A stretch of 64,000 nucleotides of DNA. Origin: an uncultured Bacillaceae bacterium. Lineage in GTDB: Bacteria; Bacillota; Bacilli; Caldalkalibacillales; Caldalkalibacillaceae. The stretch lies in the NCBI GenBank assembly GCA_937967685.1, contig CALBTX010000114.1, positions 5,785 through 69,784 of the forward strand, read 5' to 3'. Positions 42,943 through 52,334 of the stretch are shown one piece after another (position 1 is the first letter of the stretch; the number at the start of each line of letters is the position of its first letter). A program made the position numbers and the translations under genes. A model generated the notes under the pieces. It ran no database searches and was not told the origin of the DNA. It was given only the letters and a program-made list of their open reading frames with translations.

Positions 42943-43692
42943 TTAATTTTTCGTATTCCAACTTTCTATAAACACGGGTTGATCATCTTCCAGCTTGTAT
43001 GGAAAAGAATAGGCGGGCACAAATTTGCTGACTTTGACCAGCAAGTGGCGAATATCAACGTTTTCCGGCACCTCCAATTCATCGGCGCTGGATAACAGCT
43101 GATTCAAATCAAGGCGATAGTCAATGCCCACCTGTCCCTCCTGATTGATAATTAACGGTAACAACTGACCGCTGTATGGACTGGTTACCTGCGGGGGCTG
43201 GTCCAGATTCAATTTTTCTTCATCCAATGTAAAATATCCGTTTCCGAGATGGTCAGCGACAGGCAGATGGGGACTTTTCGTTCGGACATACTCATTGACC
43301 CGAAGCTGCAGTTCCTGTACGGCTCTGGACAAGCGCAAATCAATCAACTTCACCTTAGGATCGCTTTCCACATCGACAAGTACGTAACGATAGACTCCGC
43401 CCGCCTCAAAAGAGTTCGGTGGCGGTTCTGCCAGATAGCGGGGAATTAAGCGGTTAAAATCAAGGACATATTTTTGAAAAACGGGTGTGTCCGCTTCCGT
43501 CGTCTGAATGGGCAGGACCCCTGTATCCTGCCAATATGCTTGTACACTGTTTTGCACTTCTTCTATTTGAACCTCGTCATCAGGCTGGTTTTTCATCTTA
43601 AGTTCCTGCGGATATAAGCATCCGCCAAGCACAACCGCCGAAAGAAACAATAACAGTGTCATCCATATGCATTTCTTGAGCCGCGTAGACAT
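42943..43692 (-). CDS. yphF: YphF-type lipoprotein
   Basis: 249 residues from ATG 43692. Lipobox V-L-G-G-C with lipidated Cys25. The mature part has no enzyme motif; beta-rich, with FPYKLEDDQPVFIESWN at the end. Named from its position between yphE and spoIVA, as in B. subtilis. Function unknown. Confidence 0.75.
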   Translation of the reverse strand: MSTRLKKCIWMTLLLFLSAVVLGGCLYPQELKMKNQPDDEVQIEEVQNSVQAYWQDTGVLPIQTTEADTPVFQKYVLDFNRLIPRYLAEPPPNSFEAGGVYRYVLVDVESDPKVKLIDLRLSRAVQELQLRVNEYVRTKSPHLPVADHLGNGYFTLDEEKLNLDQPPQVTSPYSGQLLPLIINQEGQVGIDYRLDLNQLLSSADELEVPENVDIRHLLVKVSKFVPAYSFPYKLEDDQPVFIESWNTKN

Positions 43693-43720
43693 AATCATCC
43701 CTCACCTGTTGACTTAAAGA

Positions 43721-43906
43721 TCATACGGAAAAGACGACAATGACAATAAAAATGAACGATATAAACACAAATACGGCAGCGGTGGAAGAAACAAGCCATT
43801 TTAAAATGCCCCGCAACTTGCTTCTAGAAAATAAAATAAGGATGTTGGCTACAAACATCAGCAAGATGGCGATCAAGGCGATTAACATTTTCATCAATGG
43901 TTCCAT
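43721..43906 (-). CDS. yphE: Small membrane protein, DUF2768/YphE-like
   Basis: 61 residues from ATG 43906 (M-E-P-L-M-K), GAGG 9 bases upstream. Two membrane spans (LIALIAILLMFVANILILF and AAVFVFISFIFIVIVVF) around a basic loop (SRSKLRG), the DUF2768 pattern. Upstream in-frame extension lacks support. Function unknown. Confidence 0.75.
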   Translation of the reverse strand: MEPLMKMLIALIAILLMFVANILILFSRSKLRGILKWLVSSTAAVFVFISFIFIVIVVFSV

Positions 43907-44041
43907 CGGAACAAACCTCACTTCCATGTCCAGACAAAAACATGTGTCGCCAGTCATTATACCATAACTCGCAGAAAGAACGTAAATGATGCAGTTGACA
44001 TAATATATATTGATAAAACGAAACGAAGGAGGTTCTGTCAA

Positions 44042-44416
44042 ATGTCCCAGCATGCTTGGCGCAAGCCCCCCTCGTCCTCTACTTTTTCGTATATAGATGA
44101 AATTCAACATACATTGGTAGAGTTGGATAAAGCGATTAAAAATATTGAAATGATGGCCCGTACGGCAAAAAAATTAGGCATCCCCGAACTTTTACAGTCT
44201 CCCGGAACCTTTTGGCAGCAATCTCAAGCCAACTGGCAAAACATCATGCAAAACATCGACCTCCAACAACTCAAGGCGTTAATCAACTCCCCCGTACTGC
44301 GTAAAATTTTAACTGATCCGGAATTCTATCAACTGTTTGCTCCTGACACCGGCAAACCGCCTGGAACCGGGACAACATCTAATCACCACGAAGTGAACAG
44401 GGATGAACATCCATGA
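44042..44416 (+). CDS. Unknown 124-residue protein, divergent from yphE
   Basis: Plus-strand gene in a minus-strand region, with a strong GAAGGAGG site. Helical body (FSYIDEIQHTLVELDKAIKN, then METMARTAKK-like helix) with repeated W-Q-Q-S-Q-A-N-W-Q-N stretch, and a P/G/T-rich C-terminal tail. No signal peptide. TTGACA at 43994-43999 has no fitting -10 box. Given sporulation genes on both sides, a spore role is possible, but I do not recognise the family. Confidence 0.7.
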   Translation: MSQHAWRKPPSSSTFSYIDEIQHTLVELDKAIKNIEMMARTAKKLGIPELLQSPGTFWQQSQANWQNIMQNIDLQQLKALINSPVLRKILTDPEFYQLFAPDTGKPPGTGTTSNHHEVNRDEHP

Positions 44417-44482
44417 ATCGTCTGCTTATTCGAAGCTTTGCTTATTCTATCGTGTTTCACTCTGACTTCCGCTCACATACGA

Positions 44483-44510
44483 AGGGCTGGCCTTTCCCTG
44501 GGCCAGCCCT
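44483..44510. repeat. Strong inverted repeat without T-run
   Basis: AGGGCTGGCC / GGCCAGCCCT with a short loop, about 65 bases after the orphan plus-strand gene. Neither strand shows a proper T-tract, so a terminator is only possible. Confidence 0.6.
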
Positions 44511-44608
44511 ATGAACTGTATCCTTCCGCACGCCTTTTTTTGAGCCATTTAATTGTAAGCTAGTGCTATGCTATGCTAAGCATGGCAGGCTTGTAACAAA
44601 TGCAGTGC

Positions 44609-44887
44609 CTATTTTTTTGGTTGCATAAACATTTTGACCATCTGTTGCATTTCTTGCATGGACAATTTATTTTTGACCAAATAGTTGACAATTTGATCTT
44701 CTTTTTCTTTCGACACTGGAACGCCTGCTAGATTGGCCACTTGAGCCACCAATTGACGCACCTTTTTTTCGTCTTGCAAATCTTTAGGATCCACTTTATT
44801 GGCTAACGATTTAATCTTTTTCTCAGACACATTCGTCTGTTTTTGAATCTGATCGAAAATGTTGTTGCCTTTTTTCTTTTTGCTCAC
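44609..44887 (-). CDS. spoVIF: Stage VI sporulation protein F
   Basis: 92-residue basic, Lys/Gln-rich protein (MSKKKKGNNIFDQIQKQTNV), SpoVIF/YjcC family, involved in spore coat assembly in B. subtilis. The start is GTG 44887, behind GGAGGGG. B. subtilis has it elsewhere, so its place beside gpsA is a local difference. A sigma-K-like promoter precedes it. Confidence 0.85.
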   Translation of the reverse strand: MSKKKKGNNIFDQIQKQTNVSEKKIKSLANKVDPKDLQDEKKVRQLVAQVANLAGVPVSKEKEDQIVNYLVKNKLSMQEMQQMVKMFMQPKK

Positions 44888-44917
44888 CTGTTCCCCTCCT
44901 CATAAGCTTTCTCAACA

Positions 44918-44945
44918 TATCTTATGAAAAGGAAAAACGCTTGGT
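44918..44945 (-). promoter_or_regulatory. Sigma-K-like promoter of spoVIF
   Basis: Minus strand AC (44944-44945), 17 bases, CATAAGATA (44918-44926), fitting AC-N16/17-CATAnnnTA. Confidence 0.45.
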
Positions 44946-44958
44946 GAGCATTCAGACC

Positions 44959-45996
44959 CTAAAAGTAGCGATTCAAATCACCTAACAAATTCGCTTCCAA
45001 TTCATGGGTCCTTCCCCGGCGCATTAAATCATCCACCGCTAGACGCGGGGGTTTCCCTTCGAATAGTACGGCAAACAGCTCCTGTGTAATGGGCATTTTA
45101 ACGCCTTTTGACCGGGAAAGCTGATACGCCGCTTTTGTTGTTCGTACACCTTCGACGACCATGCCCATGGAATCGAGCACGTCATTCAAAGGCCGCCCCT
45201 GACCAATCGCAAAACCGCACCGCCAATTGCGCGAATGCCGGCTCGTACAGGTGGCAATCAAATCGCCCAGCCCGGTCAATCCGGAAAAAGTCAAAGGGTG
45301 GGCCCCCAATTCCATGCCTAATCGGGTGATTTCAGTCAGCCCCCTTGTCATCAGCGCCGCTTTGGCGTTATCACCGTACCCCAGTCCGTCTGAAAGACCC
45401 GCGCCCAAAGCGATAATGTTTTTGAGCGCCCCGCCGATCTCGACCCCGACAACATCCGTATGCGTATATACGCGGAAATTTTCATTAATAAACAAGTCCT
45501 GGACTTTCTCGGCCAAGTGCACGTTAACGGCTGAAGCCACCACGGTTGTTGGCGAACGCAAACTGACTTCCTCGGCATGACTCGGTCCTGATAAAACGAC
45601 AATGCCTTCCCGCTGCTCAGACGCTATTTCTTCTTCGATCATTTGCGAAATTCGTTTATATGTGTCCGGTTCAAGACCTTTGGATGAATGAACGATCAAT
45701 GATTTTTTGGGGATGAAGGGGCTCATTTCCCGCAGAGCCGTACGCAAAGCCGCCGTAGGCAAAACAAGGATGACGATGTTCGCTTGACTCAGAACCTCTT
45801 GATAAGTGCTGTATGCTCTAATCTTCGGATGTAAAACAACGTCGGGTAAGTAGCGTCTGTTCGTATGTTCAGTGTTGATTTCGACGGCTTGTTCTTTCCT
45901 TCTGGCATATAAGGCCACTTCAAAGCCGTTATCTGCGAGCACCAAGGACAGAGCCGTCCCCCAACTCCCTGCACCGATGACCGCAATCGTTTTCAT
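44959..45996 (-). CDS. gpsA: Glycerol-3-phosphate dehydrogenase [NAD(P)+]
   Basis: 345 residues from ATG 45996 (M-K-T-I-A-V-I-G-A-G-S-W-G-T-A). Makes glycerol-3-phosphate for phospholipids. NAD loop GAGSWGTALS, VHSSKGLEPDT, GGALKNIIALGAGLSDGLGYG with catalytic Lys. ATGA overlap with plsY, the next enzyme in the pathway. Confidence 0.97.
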   Translation of the reverse strand: MKTIAVIGAGSWGTALSLVLADNGFEVALYARRKEQAVEINTEHTNRRYLPDVVLHPKIRAYSTYQEVLSQANIVILVLPTAALRTALREMSPFIPKKSLIVHSSKGLEPDTYKRISQMIEEEIASEQREGIVVLSGPSHAEEVSLRSPTTVVASAVNVHLAEKVQDLFINENFRVYTHTDVVGVEIGGALKNIIALGAGLSDGLGYGDNAKAALMTRGLTEITRLGMELGAHPLTFSGLTGLGDLIATCTSRHSRNWRCGFAIGQGRPLNDVLDSMGMVVEGVRTTKAAYQLSRSKGVKMPITQELFAVLFEGKPPRLAVDDLMRRGRTHELEANLLGDLNRYF

Positions 45997-46583
45997 GGTC
46001 TCCCTCCCAACTTGTTTTCTTTTCCTTGAACGAGACGAATAATATTTGTGCGATGTCGCCAAAACGATAAAAGCCCGATGACCAAAGTACCGAGAATATA
46101 AGGCAGGGGATATTGAAAAATAAACAGCATCACCGGCAACAAACTGACAAAACAGAGCGACCCGACGGACACATAGCGAAAGAGGATAATGACGATGATG
46201 GCGAACATTCCCGCAATAAGCGACGGTATAAAAGCAAAGCTGGTCGCGACGCCAATCGTCGTGGCCACACCCTTGCCACCTCTGAATGAAAAGAACACCG
46301 GCCAATTATGACCGATGATGGCGGCCAAACCCGACAGAACAATCCATGAAGGCTCACCAGTGATGCGCATGGCGAGCAATACCGGAATCACCCCTTTGAG
46401 CGTGTCTAAAACGAGCACAAACAGAGCCGGGCCAACGCCTAAAACCCTTAACGTGTTCGTTGCCCCCGCATTGCGCGAACCATGTTCCCTGATGTCAATT
46501 CCGGCCATTTTCCTGGCCACCAGTGTACTGAAACTGATCGAACCTAAAATATACCCTAATACAATGAGCAACGTTCCTTCCAC
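45993..46583 (-). CDS. plsY: Acyl-phosphate:glycerol-3-phosphate acyltransferase
   Basis: About 196 residues, five membrane spans, from GTG 46583 (M-E-G-T-L-L), with GAGAGGGAG in front. Motifs GSRNAGATNTLRVLG (glycerol-3-phosphate/acyl-phosphate) and GGKGVATTIG. In B. subtilis plsY lies elsewhere; here it is coupled to gpsA, its substrate supplier. Confidence 0.95.
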   Translation of the reverse strand: MEGTLLIVLGYILGSISFSTLVARKMAGIDIREHGSRNAGATNTLRVLGVGPALFVLVLDTLKGVIPVLLAMRITGEPSWIVLSGLAAIIGHNWPVFFSFRGGKGVATTIGVATSFAFIPSLIAGMFAIIVIILFRYVSVGSLCFVSLLPVMLFIFQYPLPYILGTLVIGLLSFWRHRTNIIRLVQGKENKLGGRP

Positions 46584-46647
46584 GGCTCCCTCTCCTATTG
46601 CCAATATTTCTCTCCCAAATTGAAGCTTTATTTTCCTTAACTAACAC

Positions 46648-46729
46648 TTTTTTCCTATACCGAATCTTTTCCCCTCTGTTTGAATCGTTTTTCTCCTATA
46701 TCGAATCTCTTTTTTCCTATACGGAATCC
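46648..46729. repeat. Four 19-22-bp degenerate tandem repeats at the end of der
   Basis: Units at 46648-46666, 46667-46687, 46688-46709 and 46710-46729 (plus strand: T-run, then CCTATA-like, then GAATC). The unit next to the gene contains the last der codons and TAG stop; three of four copies keep CTATA. Confidence 0.8.
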
Positions 46730-48042
46730 TTATTTTTGCCTCGAATCAGAATGCGGATGGGAGTGCCTGCAAAGACGAAGGCTTCCCGAATTTTGTTTTC
46801 CAAATAGCGTTTATAAGAAAAATGCATCAGCTCCGGATCATTGACAAACAAGACGAAAGTGGGAGGTTTGACGCTGACCTGTGTTCCATAATAAATCTTA
46901 AGGCGCTTTCCCTTATCAGCAGGCGGAGCTTTCATCGTCACAGCATCGACTAAAAGATCGTTTAAGGCATGAGTCGGGATCCGCATGGCGTGTTGTTCAG
47001 CCACTTCCTTGACTTGGGGCAAAATCTTATGCACGCGCTGGCCGGTTTTGGCGGAGACGAATAAGACGGGCGCATAAGCCAAAAATTGAAACTGTTGGCG
47101 TATGCTGCGCATAAACTTGTGGAACGTCCCCTCATCCTTGGTCACGGCATCCCATTTATTGACCACGATAATGATCCCCCGACCCGCATCATGGGCATAG
47201 CCGGCGATGCGTTTATCTTGCTCCCGTATCCCTTCTTCCCCATTGAGCAGCAGGAGCGCCACATCGGAACGTTCAATCGCTTTTTGGGCCCTTAGCACGC
47301 TGTATTTTTCCGTTTTTTCATATATCTTGCCCCTTTTGCGCATGCCGGCAGTATCAATCAGGGCATATTTCTGCCCATCCCGTTCAAGCGCTGTGTCCAC
47401 CGCATCACGGGTTGTCCCGGCGATCGGACTGACAATGACTCTCTCCTCGCCCAGAATGGCGTTAACCAAGGACGATTTTCCGACATTGGGCCTCCCGATT
47501 AAGGCCACCCGAATGACGTCATCGGCATAACTTTCCTCCGCATCTTGCGGAAAAAGTTTGACCACTTCGTCCAAAACGTCCCCCAGTCCTCTCCCGTGAG
47601 CGCCGGAAACCGGAAAAGGTTCACCGAATCCTAAAGCATAAAATTCGTAAATAACGCCTTCCTGTTTCAAATGATCCACTTTATTCACAACGAGGACGAC
47701 CGGTTTTTGAGCTCTATATAAAATCCGGGCGATTTCTTCATCGGCCGGTGTGATACCTGTCTTTGCATCAACAATAAATAAGATGACATCCGCCTCGGCA
47801 ATCGCTAATTCGGCTTGATGACGGACAAGGGTGAGCAAAGCTTCCTCGTCCCCGAGCTCGATGCCTCCTGTATCGATTAAGTGGAATTCATGTGTCAGCC
47901 ATTCTGCCGGGTGATATAATCGATCCCTTGTCACCCCCGGAGTATTTTCGACAATGGCGATCCGTTCGCCTACAATACGATTAAAAATCGTGGACTTGCC
48001 TACATTCGGTCTGCCCACGATGGCTACCGTCGGTTTGGACAT
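46717..48042 (-). CDS. der: Ribosome biogenesis GTPase Der
   Basis: 441 residues from ATG 48042 (M-S-K-P-T-V-A-I-V). Two tandem G domains: [11 protein letters not shown] near residue 9 and [11 protein letters not shown] near 180, DTGG and DTAG, NKVD and NKWD, followed by the C-terminal KH-like domain. Assembly of the 50S ribosomal subunit. Its 3' end is repeated downstream. Confidence 0.97.
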   Translation of the reverse strand: MSKPTVAIVGRPNVGKSTIFNRIVGERIAIVENTPGVTRDRLYHPAEWLTHEFHLIDTGGIELGDEEALLTLVRHQAELAIAEADVILFIVDAKTGITPADEEIARILYRAQKPVVLVVNKVDHLKQEGVIYEFYALGFGEPFPVSGAHGRGLGDVLDEVVKLFPQDAEESYADDVIRVALIGRPNVGKSSLVNAILGEERVIVSPIAGTTRDAVDTALERDGQKYALIDTAGMRKRGKIYEKTEKYSVLRAQKAIERSDVALLLLNGEEGIREQDKRIAGYAHDAGRGIIIVVNKWDAVTKDEGTFHKFMRSIRQQFQFLAYAPVLFVSAKTGQRVHKILPQVKEVAEQHAMRIPTHALNDLLVDAVTMKAPPADKGKRLKIYYGTQVSVKPPTFVLFVNDPELMHFSYKRYLENKIREAFVFAGTPIRILIRGKNKDSV

Positions 48043-48125
48043 GTCTGGCACACTACCTTTCTGCATGCAGAGTTGGCCGGCTTGTTCAATTTTCTTCTTT
48101 ATCATAAGCTGTCAGACAATGACAT

Positions 48126-48596
48126 TCAACTTCTTTTTTGCTTTTCCAGCTCATTTTTAGTTTGTTGAACAAAGGTCACGAACCGCTCATAACTTTCACA
48201 GATCCCCTTTGCAGCCAAATAACGACCAATGCCAACCAAGCCATACCGTCTGGACAAAGCGCCGCCCAGCCTTCCTTTCCGATTTAAATAAGGAAGTGCT
48301 GCTGCAAAATAAAACGAGCGGTGATCAGCTCCACTTTCTTTGATCCATCCCCATAACGTTCTTTTAACGATATCGGGTTCACCGCCCATTCCCAGCGTAT
48401 AGATCTCATTCCCGCGCTCATCTTTTCCTTTGAAAAAAATGTGACCCAAGGAATCGTCTCGAGCCACATCAAAATCAGGTAAAGCAACAATGTCTTTATA
48501 ATCGGGAATATATTCCGTGGGCAAATGCCCCAGATGGATGGCAGCAGCCACAACCGAAGAATGGGCGCTTCCGTAACAATAATAAATGACCTTCAT
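48126..48596 (-). CDS. DUF3189 family protein
   Basis: 156 residues from ATG 48596 (M-K-V-I-Y-Y-C-Y-G-S-A-H-S), behind GAGGGAC. DUF3189 proteins are small Firmicute proteins of unknown role, often near spore genes. Cys and His residues near the start (YCYGSAHSS) could be functional. It ends 84 bases upstream of the der start. Confidence 0.75.
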   Translation of the reverse strand: MKVIYYCYGSAHSSVVAAAIHLGHLPTEYIPDYKDIVALPDFDVARDDSLGHIFFKGKDERGNEIYTLGMGGEPDIVKRTLWGWIKESGADHRSFYFAAALPYLNRKGRLGGALSRRYGLVGIGRYLAAKGICESYERFVTFVQQTKNELEKQKRS

Positions 48597-48640
48597 CTGA
48601 ATGTCCCTCAATTTGATTTTGAGCGACGTTTGATGTCGCT

Positions 48641-48922
48641 CTATTTTGATCGTTCAACAAACTCCCAATAGACGATACAATCCCCGATTAGAGGCCATAG
48701 ATCAGCCCAAGCTTGTTTGCAGATTGATTTTGAATTGCCGAGAGCGGTCCAATAGACGGGTTGCCCATGCTTGTTCAGACCGATGTACATCATTTCTCCT
48801 TTAGGCTGTCGTAAGTAAAAACGACGCTGATCTTCCCTCAAAGCTTGTCCATAAACGTCATGCCATGCTTGTTCCAACTCCCATGCCCCGTTGCCTTCAC
48901 CCATGTAAATCTTTTTCCTCAA
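48641..48922 (-). CDS. Unknown small protein
   Basis: 93 residues starting with TTG 48922 (TTGA overlap with the gene before); an internal ATG at 48904 would give 87 residues. Trp-rich (six W), with C-K-Q-A-W and G-D-C-I-V. Not recognised. It belongs to the tightly packed cluster with the YIEGIA genes. Confidence 0.6.
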   Translation of the reverse strand: MRKKIYMGEGNGAWELEQAWHDVYGQALREDQRRFYLRQPKGEMMYIGLNKHGQPVYWTALGNSKSICKQAWADLWPLIGDCIVYWEFVERSK

Positions 48923-49107
48923 TGGCGAACCACCACATATGTTGTCTCATTCACCTTATGTAACATTCCCCCTAAAACACTTTCAAAAAGTCTGGCTGTA
49001 CGTTGCACCTCTTCTTCGGTATCGACGACGAAGATGGGGGCACCTCCACCGACTTTATCTTTGGACATGGTGATGATGGCCATGATCGATTTTTCAAGCG
49101 TACTCAT
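48919..49107 (-). CDS. Small capping-complex subunit for YIEGIA protein
   Basis: 62 residues from ATG 49107 (M-S-T-L-E-K-S; a GTG at 49119 is possible). KSIMAIITMSKDKVGGGAPI and the end TYVVVRH are typical of the small partner annotated beside YIEGIA proteins in Firmicutes. Function unverified. Confidence 0.65.
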   Translation of the reverse strand: MSTLEKSIMAIITMSKDKVGGGAPIFVVDTEEEVQRTARLFESVLGGMLHKVNETTYVVVRH

Positions 49108-49128
49108 ATTTTTCTGCACCCCTCTTCC

Positions 49129-50010
49129 TTAAGCTTGACTCGCTTCAGATTCAGACGGTATGCGCACCGCATTTTCAAGTACGGGAACTTCCGCAACCAC
49201 TTTCACCGCTTGTTCCATGCTTTTGATTTGAGGAAGGAAAAAGATAGCGACCCGGCCATCTTCCAAATCCCGCCTTGACAGGGGAACCAAGGAAGGTTTG
49301 TCACTATCGCGAAAAATACCCAACCCGACGGATAGATCGTGTAATATCGCTTGGCGTTGACCCGGATTGGACAAAGTGACCACACTGTCCACCGTTTTCG
49401 GTTTGAGGATGATGCCGATCGCCTGCTTGGAAATCAGTTCCAAACTTTCCTTTAAACCGACATTCATAATATAAATGTCATTGACCGTGACGTTCTCGCC
49501 CTCGACGAGGACTTCAGCCGGCTCAATGTCCGCAATATGGGCGATCTTTTTCCCTGTTTTGTAATAAAGCGCAAACAGTATTCCCGCTATGCCAACGATT
49601 ACACCGACCCACCAGTTGACAAACTGGCTGGCCAAGGTCGTCACGAAAGCGATCAAGATGACCAAATAGTTGCGCCCCTCAAAAACCATGGCGATCCCTT
49701 CAATATATACTCTTCCTCTGGAAACCAACTCCACTTCATCAATCTTTGACAACGTCTCCCGCTCCATATTGCGCACTTCTCGAAACTGCTGGGCAGCTAA
49801 AGTTAAAAAAGTGACAGCCGTAAATTCCCCTTCCAATAAAGCGGGGATGGCGATGCTCCCCAGAGCGGCAGCAATAATGCCCATCGCTAAATGAATAATG
49901 CTGCCGTGCGGTTGGGTCGGATATTGCCGGTAATCTGTCCTCAGTAAGGCGACACGTCCGATAAATCCAAATAAAATACCTAACGAGACGGGCAGGACAT
50001 AATCTTCCAT
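49129..50010 (-). CDS. YIEGIA family membrane protein
   Basis: 293 residues. Three to four N-terminal membrane spans, the name-giving motif V-Y-I-E-G-I-A-M-V (about residue 104), another membrane pair, then a cytosolic domain rich in beta strands. Biochemical role unknown. GGAGGG ribosome-binding site; 4 bases after the YphA-like gene. Confidence 0.8.
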   Translation of the reverse strand: MEDYVLPVSLGILFGFIGRVALLRTDYRQYPTQPHGSIIHLAMGIIAAALGSIAIPALLEGEFTAVTFLTLAAQQFREVRNMERETLSKIDEVELVSRGRVYIEGIAMVFEGRNYLVILIAFVTTLASQFVNWWVGVIVGIAGILFALYYKTGKKIAHIADIEPAEVLVEGENVTVNDIYIMNVGLKESLELISKQAIGIILKPKTVDSVVTLSNPGQRQAILHDLSVGLGIFRDSDKPSLVPLSRRDLEDGRVAIFFLPQIKSMEQAVKVVAEVPVLENAVRIPSESEASQA

Positions 50011-50013
50011 CGG

Positions 50014-50658
50014 TTAACCCTCCTGTTTGCTTTGCGGCCGAAGCAGTTTAAGCATGTATCGGGACAGCTTCAGAATATAAGCCGTCGTATAAGCCGAAGC
50101 GGTGACAAAGACAAACCCTATGGCCAGCTGGTCTCGGAATAACGCATCACCGATATAAATCACATCGGCGTATGCCGATTGTAAACTTTTATGCAACCAT
50201 TCACCCAGAACAAACCCGCCTGTCATCATCAGCCATTGTTGTTGTACTGACTGCGTCGTCAACGTTAAAAACAAAGTAAACGCTAATGGCACAAGATAGA
50301 TCGGTGATATGATCATTAAAATGGGATCCATGGCAAACAACTCATAGCTCAGCGCATAAAATACACCCAAAAAAATGACCACAGCTATCATTTGTAGGCG
50401 AAATGGCGAGGGATCTGTCCATATTCTGTACAGAAACAGAAGGGGGATACAGACCATTGAACCTATATTGATCATCATCTCCGAAGAAAGCGGCACATAA
50501 AACGCTTGCCCAATCATGACCAGCAGAAGAAAAAGACAGGCCCGGCGGCGTTGACCGCCAAGGGCGCGTTCATCTTCCCAAATGAAATCCAGCCAGTGGG
50601 TCACCATCAAGATGAAGACCATCCAACCGATGATTATAAACAAATAACCGTCGTTCAT
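50014..50658 (-). CDS. YphA-like membrane protein
   Basis: 214 residues with about six hydrophobic segments and a basic C-terminus. It sits between the S1-like gene and the der cluster, where B. subtilis has yphA; similarity is by place and topology only. First gene of the YIEGIA cluster. Confidence 0.55.
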   Translation of the reverse strand: MNDGYLFIIIGWMVFILMVTHWLDFIWEDERALGGQRRRACLFLLLVMIGQAFYVPLSSEMMINIGSMVCIPLLFLYRIWTDPSPFRLQMIAVVIFLGVFYALSYELFAMDPILMIISPIYLVPLAFTLFLTLTTQSVQQQWLMMTGGFVLGEWLHKSLQSAYADVIYIGDALFRDQLAIGFVFVTASAYTTAYILKLSRYMLKLLRPQSKQEG

Positions 50659-50762
50659 CCTTTTTTCATCCTTTCAGTTACAGTATCACACAGTTGCAGC
50701 ATTTTTATAGCCCTGATCAAGGGCGTGTGAAGGAATCGTCGATTGAGAAAAAGGCAATGCAT

Positions 50763-50792
50763 AAAAAACCAGCACCGATAACGATGCTGGTT
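50763..50792 (-). terminator. Intrinsic terminator after ypfD
   Basis: Minus strand AACCAGCATCG-TTAT-CGGTGCTGGTT, then T6. Confidence 0.93.
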
Positions 50793-50898
50793 GCCAAATG
50801 ACGAACACTTTAGCTGCGGAAAGATATTCGAATGTATCTTAGGCTGTTACTGACAAAGTACAGCTAACTGTTGAATTTATGCTGGATTTTATGCGGGA

Positions 50899-52188
50899 TT
50901 ATTTAAGTTTCTTTAACTGATCACCGAACATATCTCCCAGCGTGACACCTGTATGATTTTCTTCGTTGGACGTATATGCTTCCACTTGTTTAGCGTTTTC
51001 TTCATCTAACAATTCCCGAATACTTAAACTGATTCGCTCCTCACTCGGATTGACGTCAAGCACTTTCGCTTTGATTTGCTGCCCTTCTTCCAGCACTTCT
51101 CCGGGCGTTCCGATGCGCCGGTTGGCAATTTGCGAAATATGCACCAATCCTTCCACACCCGGGAGCACTTCGACGAAAGCGCCAAAGGAAACGAGGCGTT
51201 TCACCGTTCCTTCAACGACATCTCCCGGCTTGATTTCTTCCGCCGCTGTTTCCCAGGGGCTGGGTTGTGTGGCTTTGATGCTCAAACTGACCTTTTTGTT
51301 TTCGGGATCAACTTTCAACACTTTAACCTTGACGACATCTCCTTCGCTGACGACATCCGAAGGTGTCTCCACGCGTTGCCAAGACAGCTCAGAGATATGT
51401 ACGAGACCATCAATATCTCCAATATCGACAAAAACACCAAATGAGGTTAAGCGTTGAACGGTCCCTTCCAATATTTGACCGACTTCAAGCGATTCCAAAC
51501 GTTTTTGTATCGCTTGTTCAGCTTCTTCATCTAAAACGGCTTTTTGAGATAAAATCAGTTTATTTTTATCGCGGTCTAATTCAATCACTTTGACACGCAA
51601 CGTGCGTCCTTTGTAATCACTGAAATCTTCAACGTAGTGGCGTTCGACCAAGGAGGCGGGTATGAAACCTCTTAAGCCGACATCAACGACAAGACCGCCC
51701 TTGACAACTTCGGCCACAGTCACTTCAAACGTTTCTTGCGAGGCCAATTTCTGTTCAAGTTCCTGCCAAGCCTCCTCGTTATCCACCCTGCGTTTAGAAG
51801 CGACAATTTCTTCATCGCTCACTTTCGTTATTTCTACTTCAACGTCATCTCCCACGGATAGCACATCAGCCACTTTGTCAATATGCACATTGGAAATTTC
51901 GCCAATGGGCAGAATGGCATCTAATTTATAACCAAAATCAATGAGGGCATGTTTTTCTTCAACTTTAATGACTTTTCCTTTCACTCTATCCCCGACTTGG
52001 TAGTCTGGAACGTGTGCGTCATGTTCTTCTTGTACATCACTTGTATTTTCGGCTTCCGTTCCATGCTGAACAGAAGTCTGCTCTTCCGGCAGATTATCTG
52101 TATTTGCTGAGCCAACCTGATCATTTTGGACATCTTGTGCGTCCGTTTCCTGTTTTACTTCGTGATCCTTATTCATTTCATCCACCAT
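50899..52188 (-). CDS. ypfD: S1 RNA-binding domain protein, 30S ribosomal protein S1 homologue
   Basis: 429 residues from ATG 52188, behind AAGGAGG. Four S1/OB repeats after an acidic 60-residue N-terminal stretch (typical GLVHISELS and GLVHISQIA motifs). In Bacilli this S1-like protein is not essential, unlike E. coli RpsA. A 6-bp hairpin (52209-52224, CCCCAC/GTGGGG) directly precedes the ribosome-binding site and could modulate translation. Confidence 0.93.
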   Translation of the reverse strand: MVDEMNKDHEVKQETDAQDVQNDQVGSANTDNLPEEQTSVQHGTEAENTSDVQEEHDAHVPDYQVGDRVKGKVIKVEEKHALIDFGYKLDAILPIGEISNVHIDKVADVLSVGDDVEVEITKVSDEEIVASKRRVDNEEAWQELEQKLASQETFEVTVAEVVKGGLVVDVGLRGFIPASLVERHYVEDFSDYKGRTLRVKVIELDRDKNKLILSQKAVLDEEAEQAIQKRLESLEVGQILEGTVQRLTSFGVFVDIGDIDGLVHISELSWQRVETPSDVVSEGDVVKVKVLKVDPENKKVSLSIKATQPSPWETAAEEIKPGDVVEGTVKRLVSFGAFVEVLPGVEGLVHISQIANRRIGTPGEVLEEGQQIKAKVLDVNPSEERISLSIRELLDEENAKQVEAYTSNEENHTGVTLGDMFGDQLKKLK

Positions 52189-52334
52189 GTTCCAAGTCCT
52201 CCTTACTCCCCCACTTTGGTGGGGACACTCTGACGCCTGCAAACATTTCGGTCAGAGGTGCAAAATCTTTCAATCAAAAAGTTTTCTTCTTTCATCATAC
52301 TACATTTAACACACTTGTGCCAATTCGATATCGC

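Noticed and set aside
43994..44030. Sigma-A promoter for the orphan gene at 44042
   Set aside because: TTGACA is perfect but no -10 box occurs at 16-18 bases; sigma-F/G consensus also fits poorly.
46648..46729. CRISPR array
   Set aside because: Units are contiguous, degenerate and without spacers; no cas genes in the window.
50966..51457. Plus-strand frame of 163 codons opposite ypfD
   Set aside because: Antisense shadow of S1 repeats, Ser/Thr-rich low-complexity product, no ribosome-binding site.
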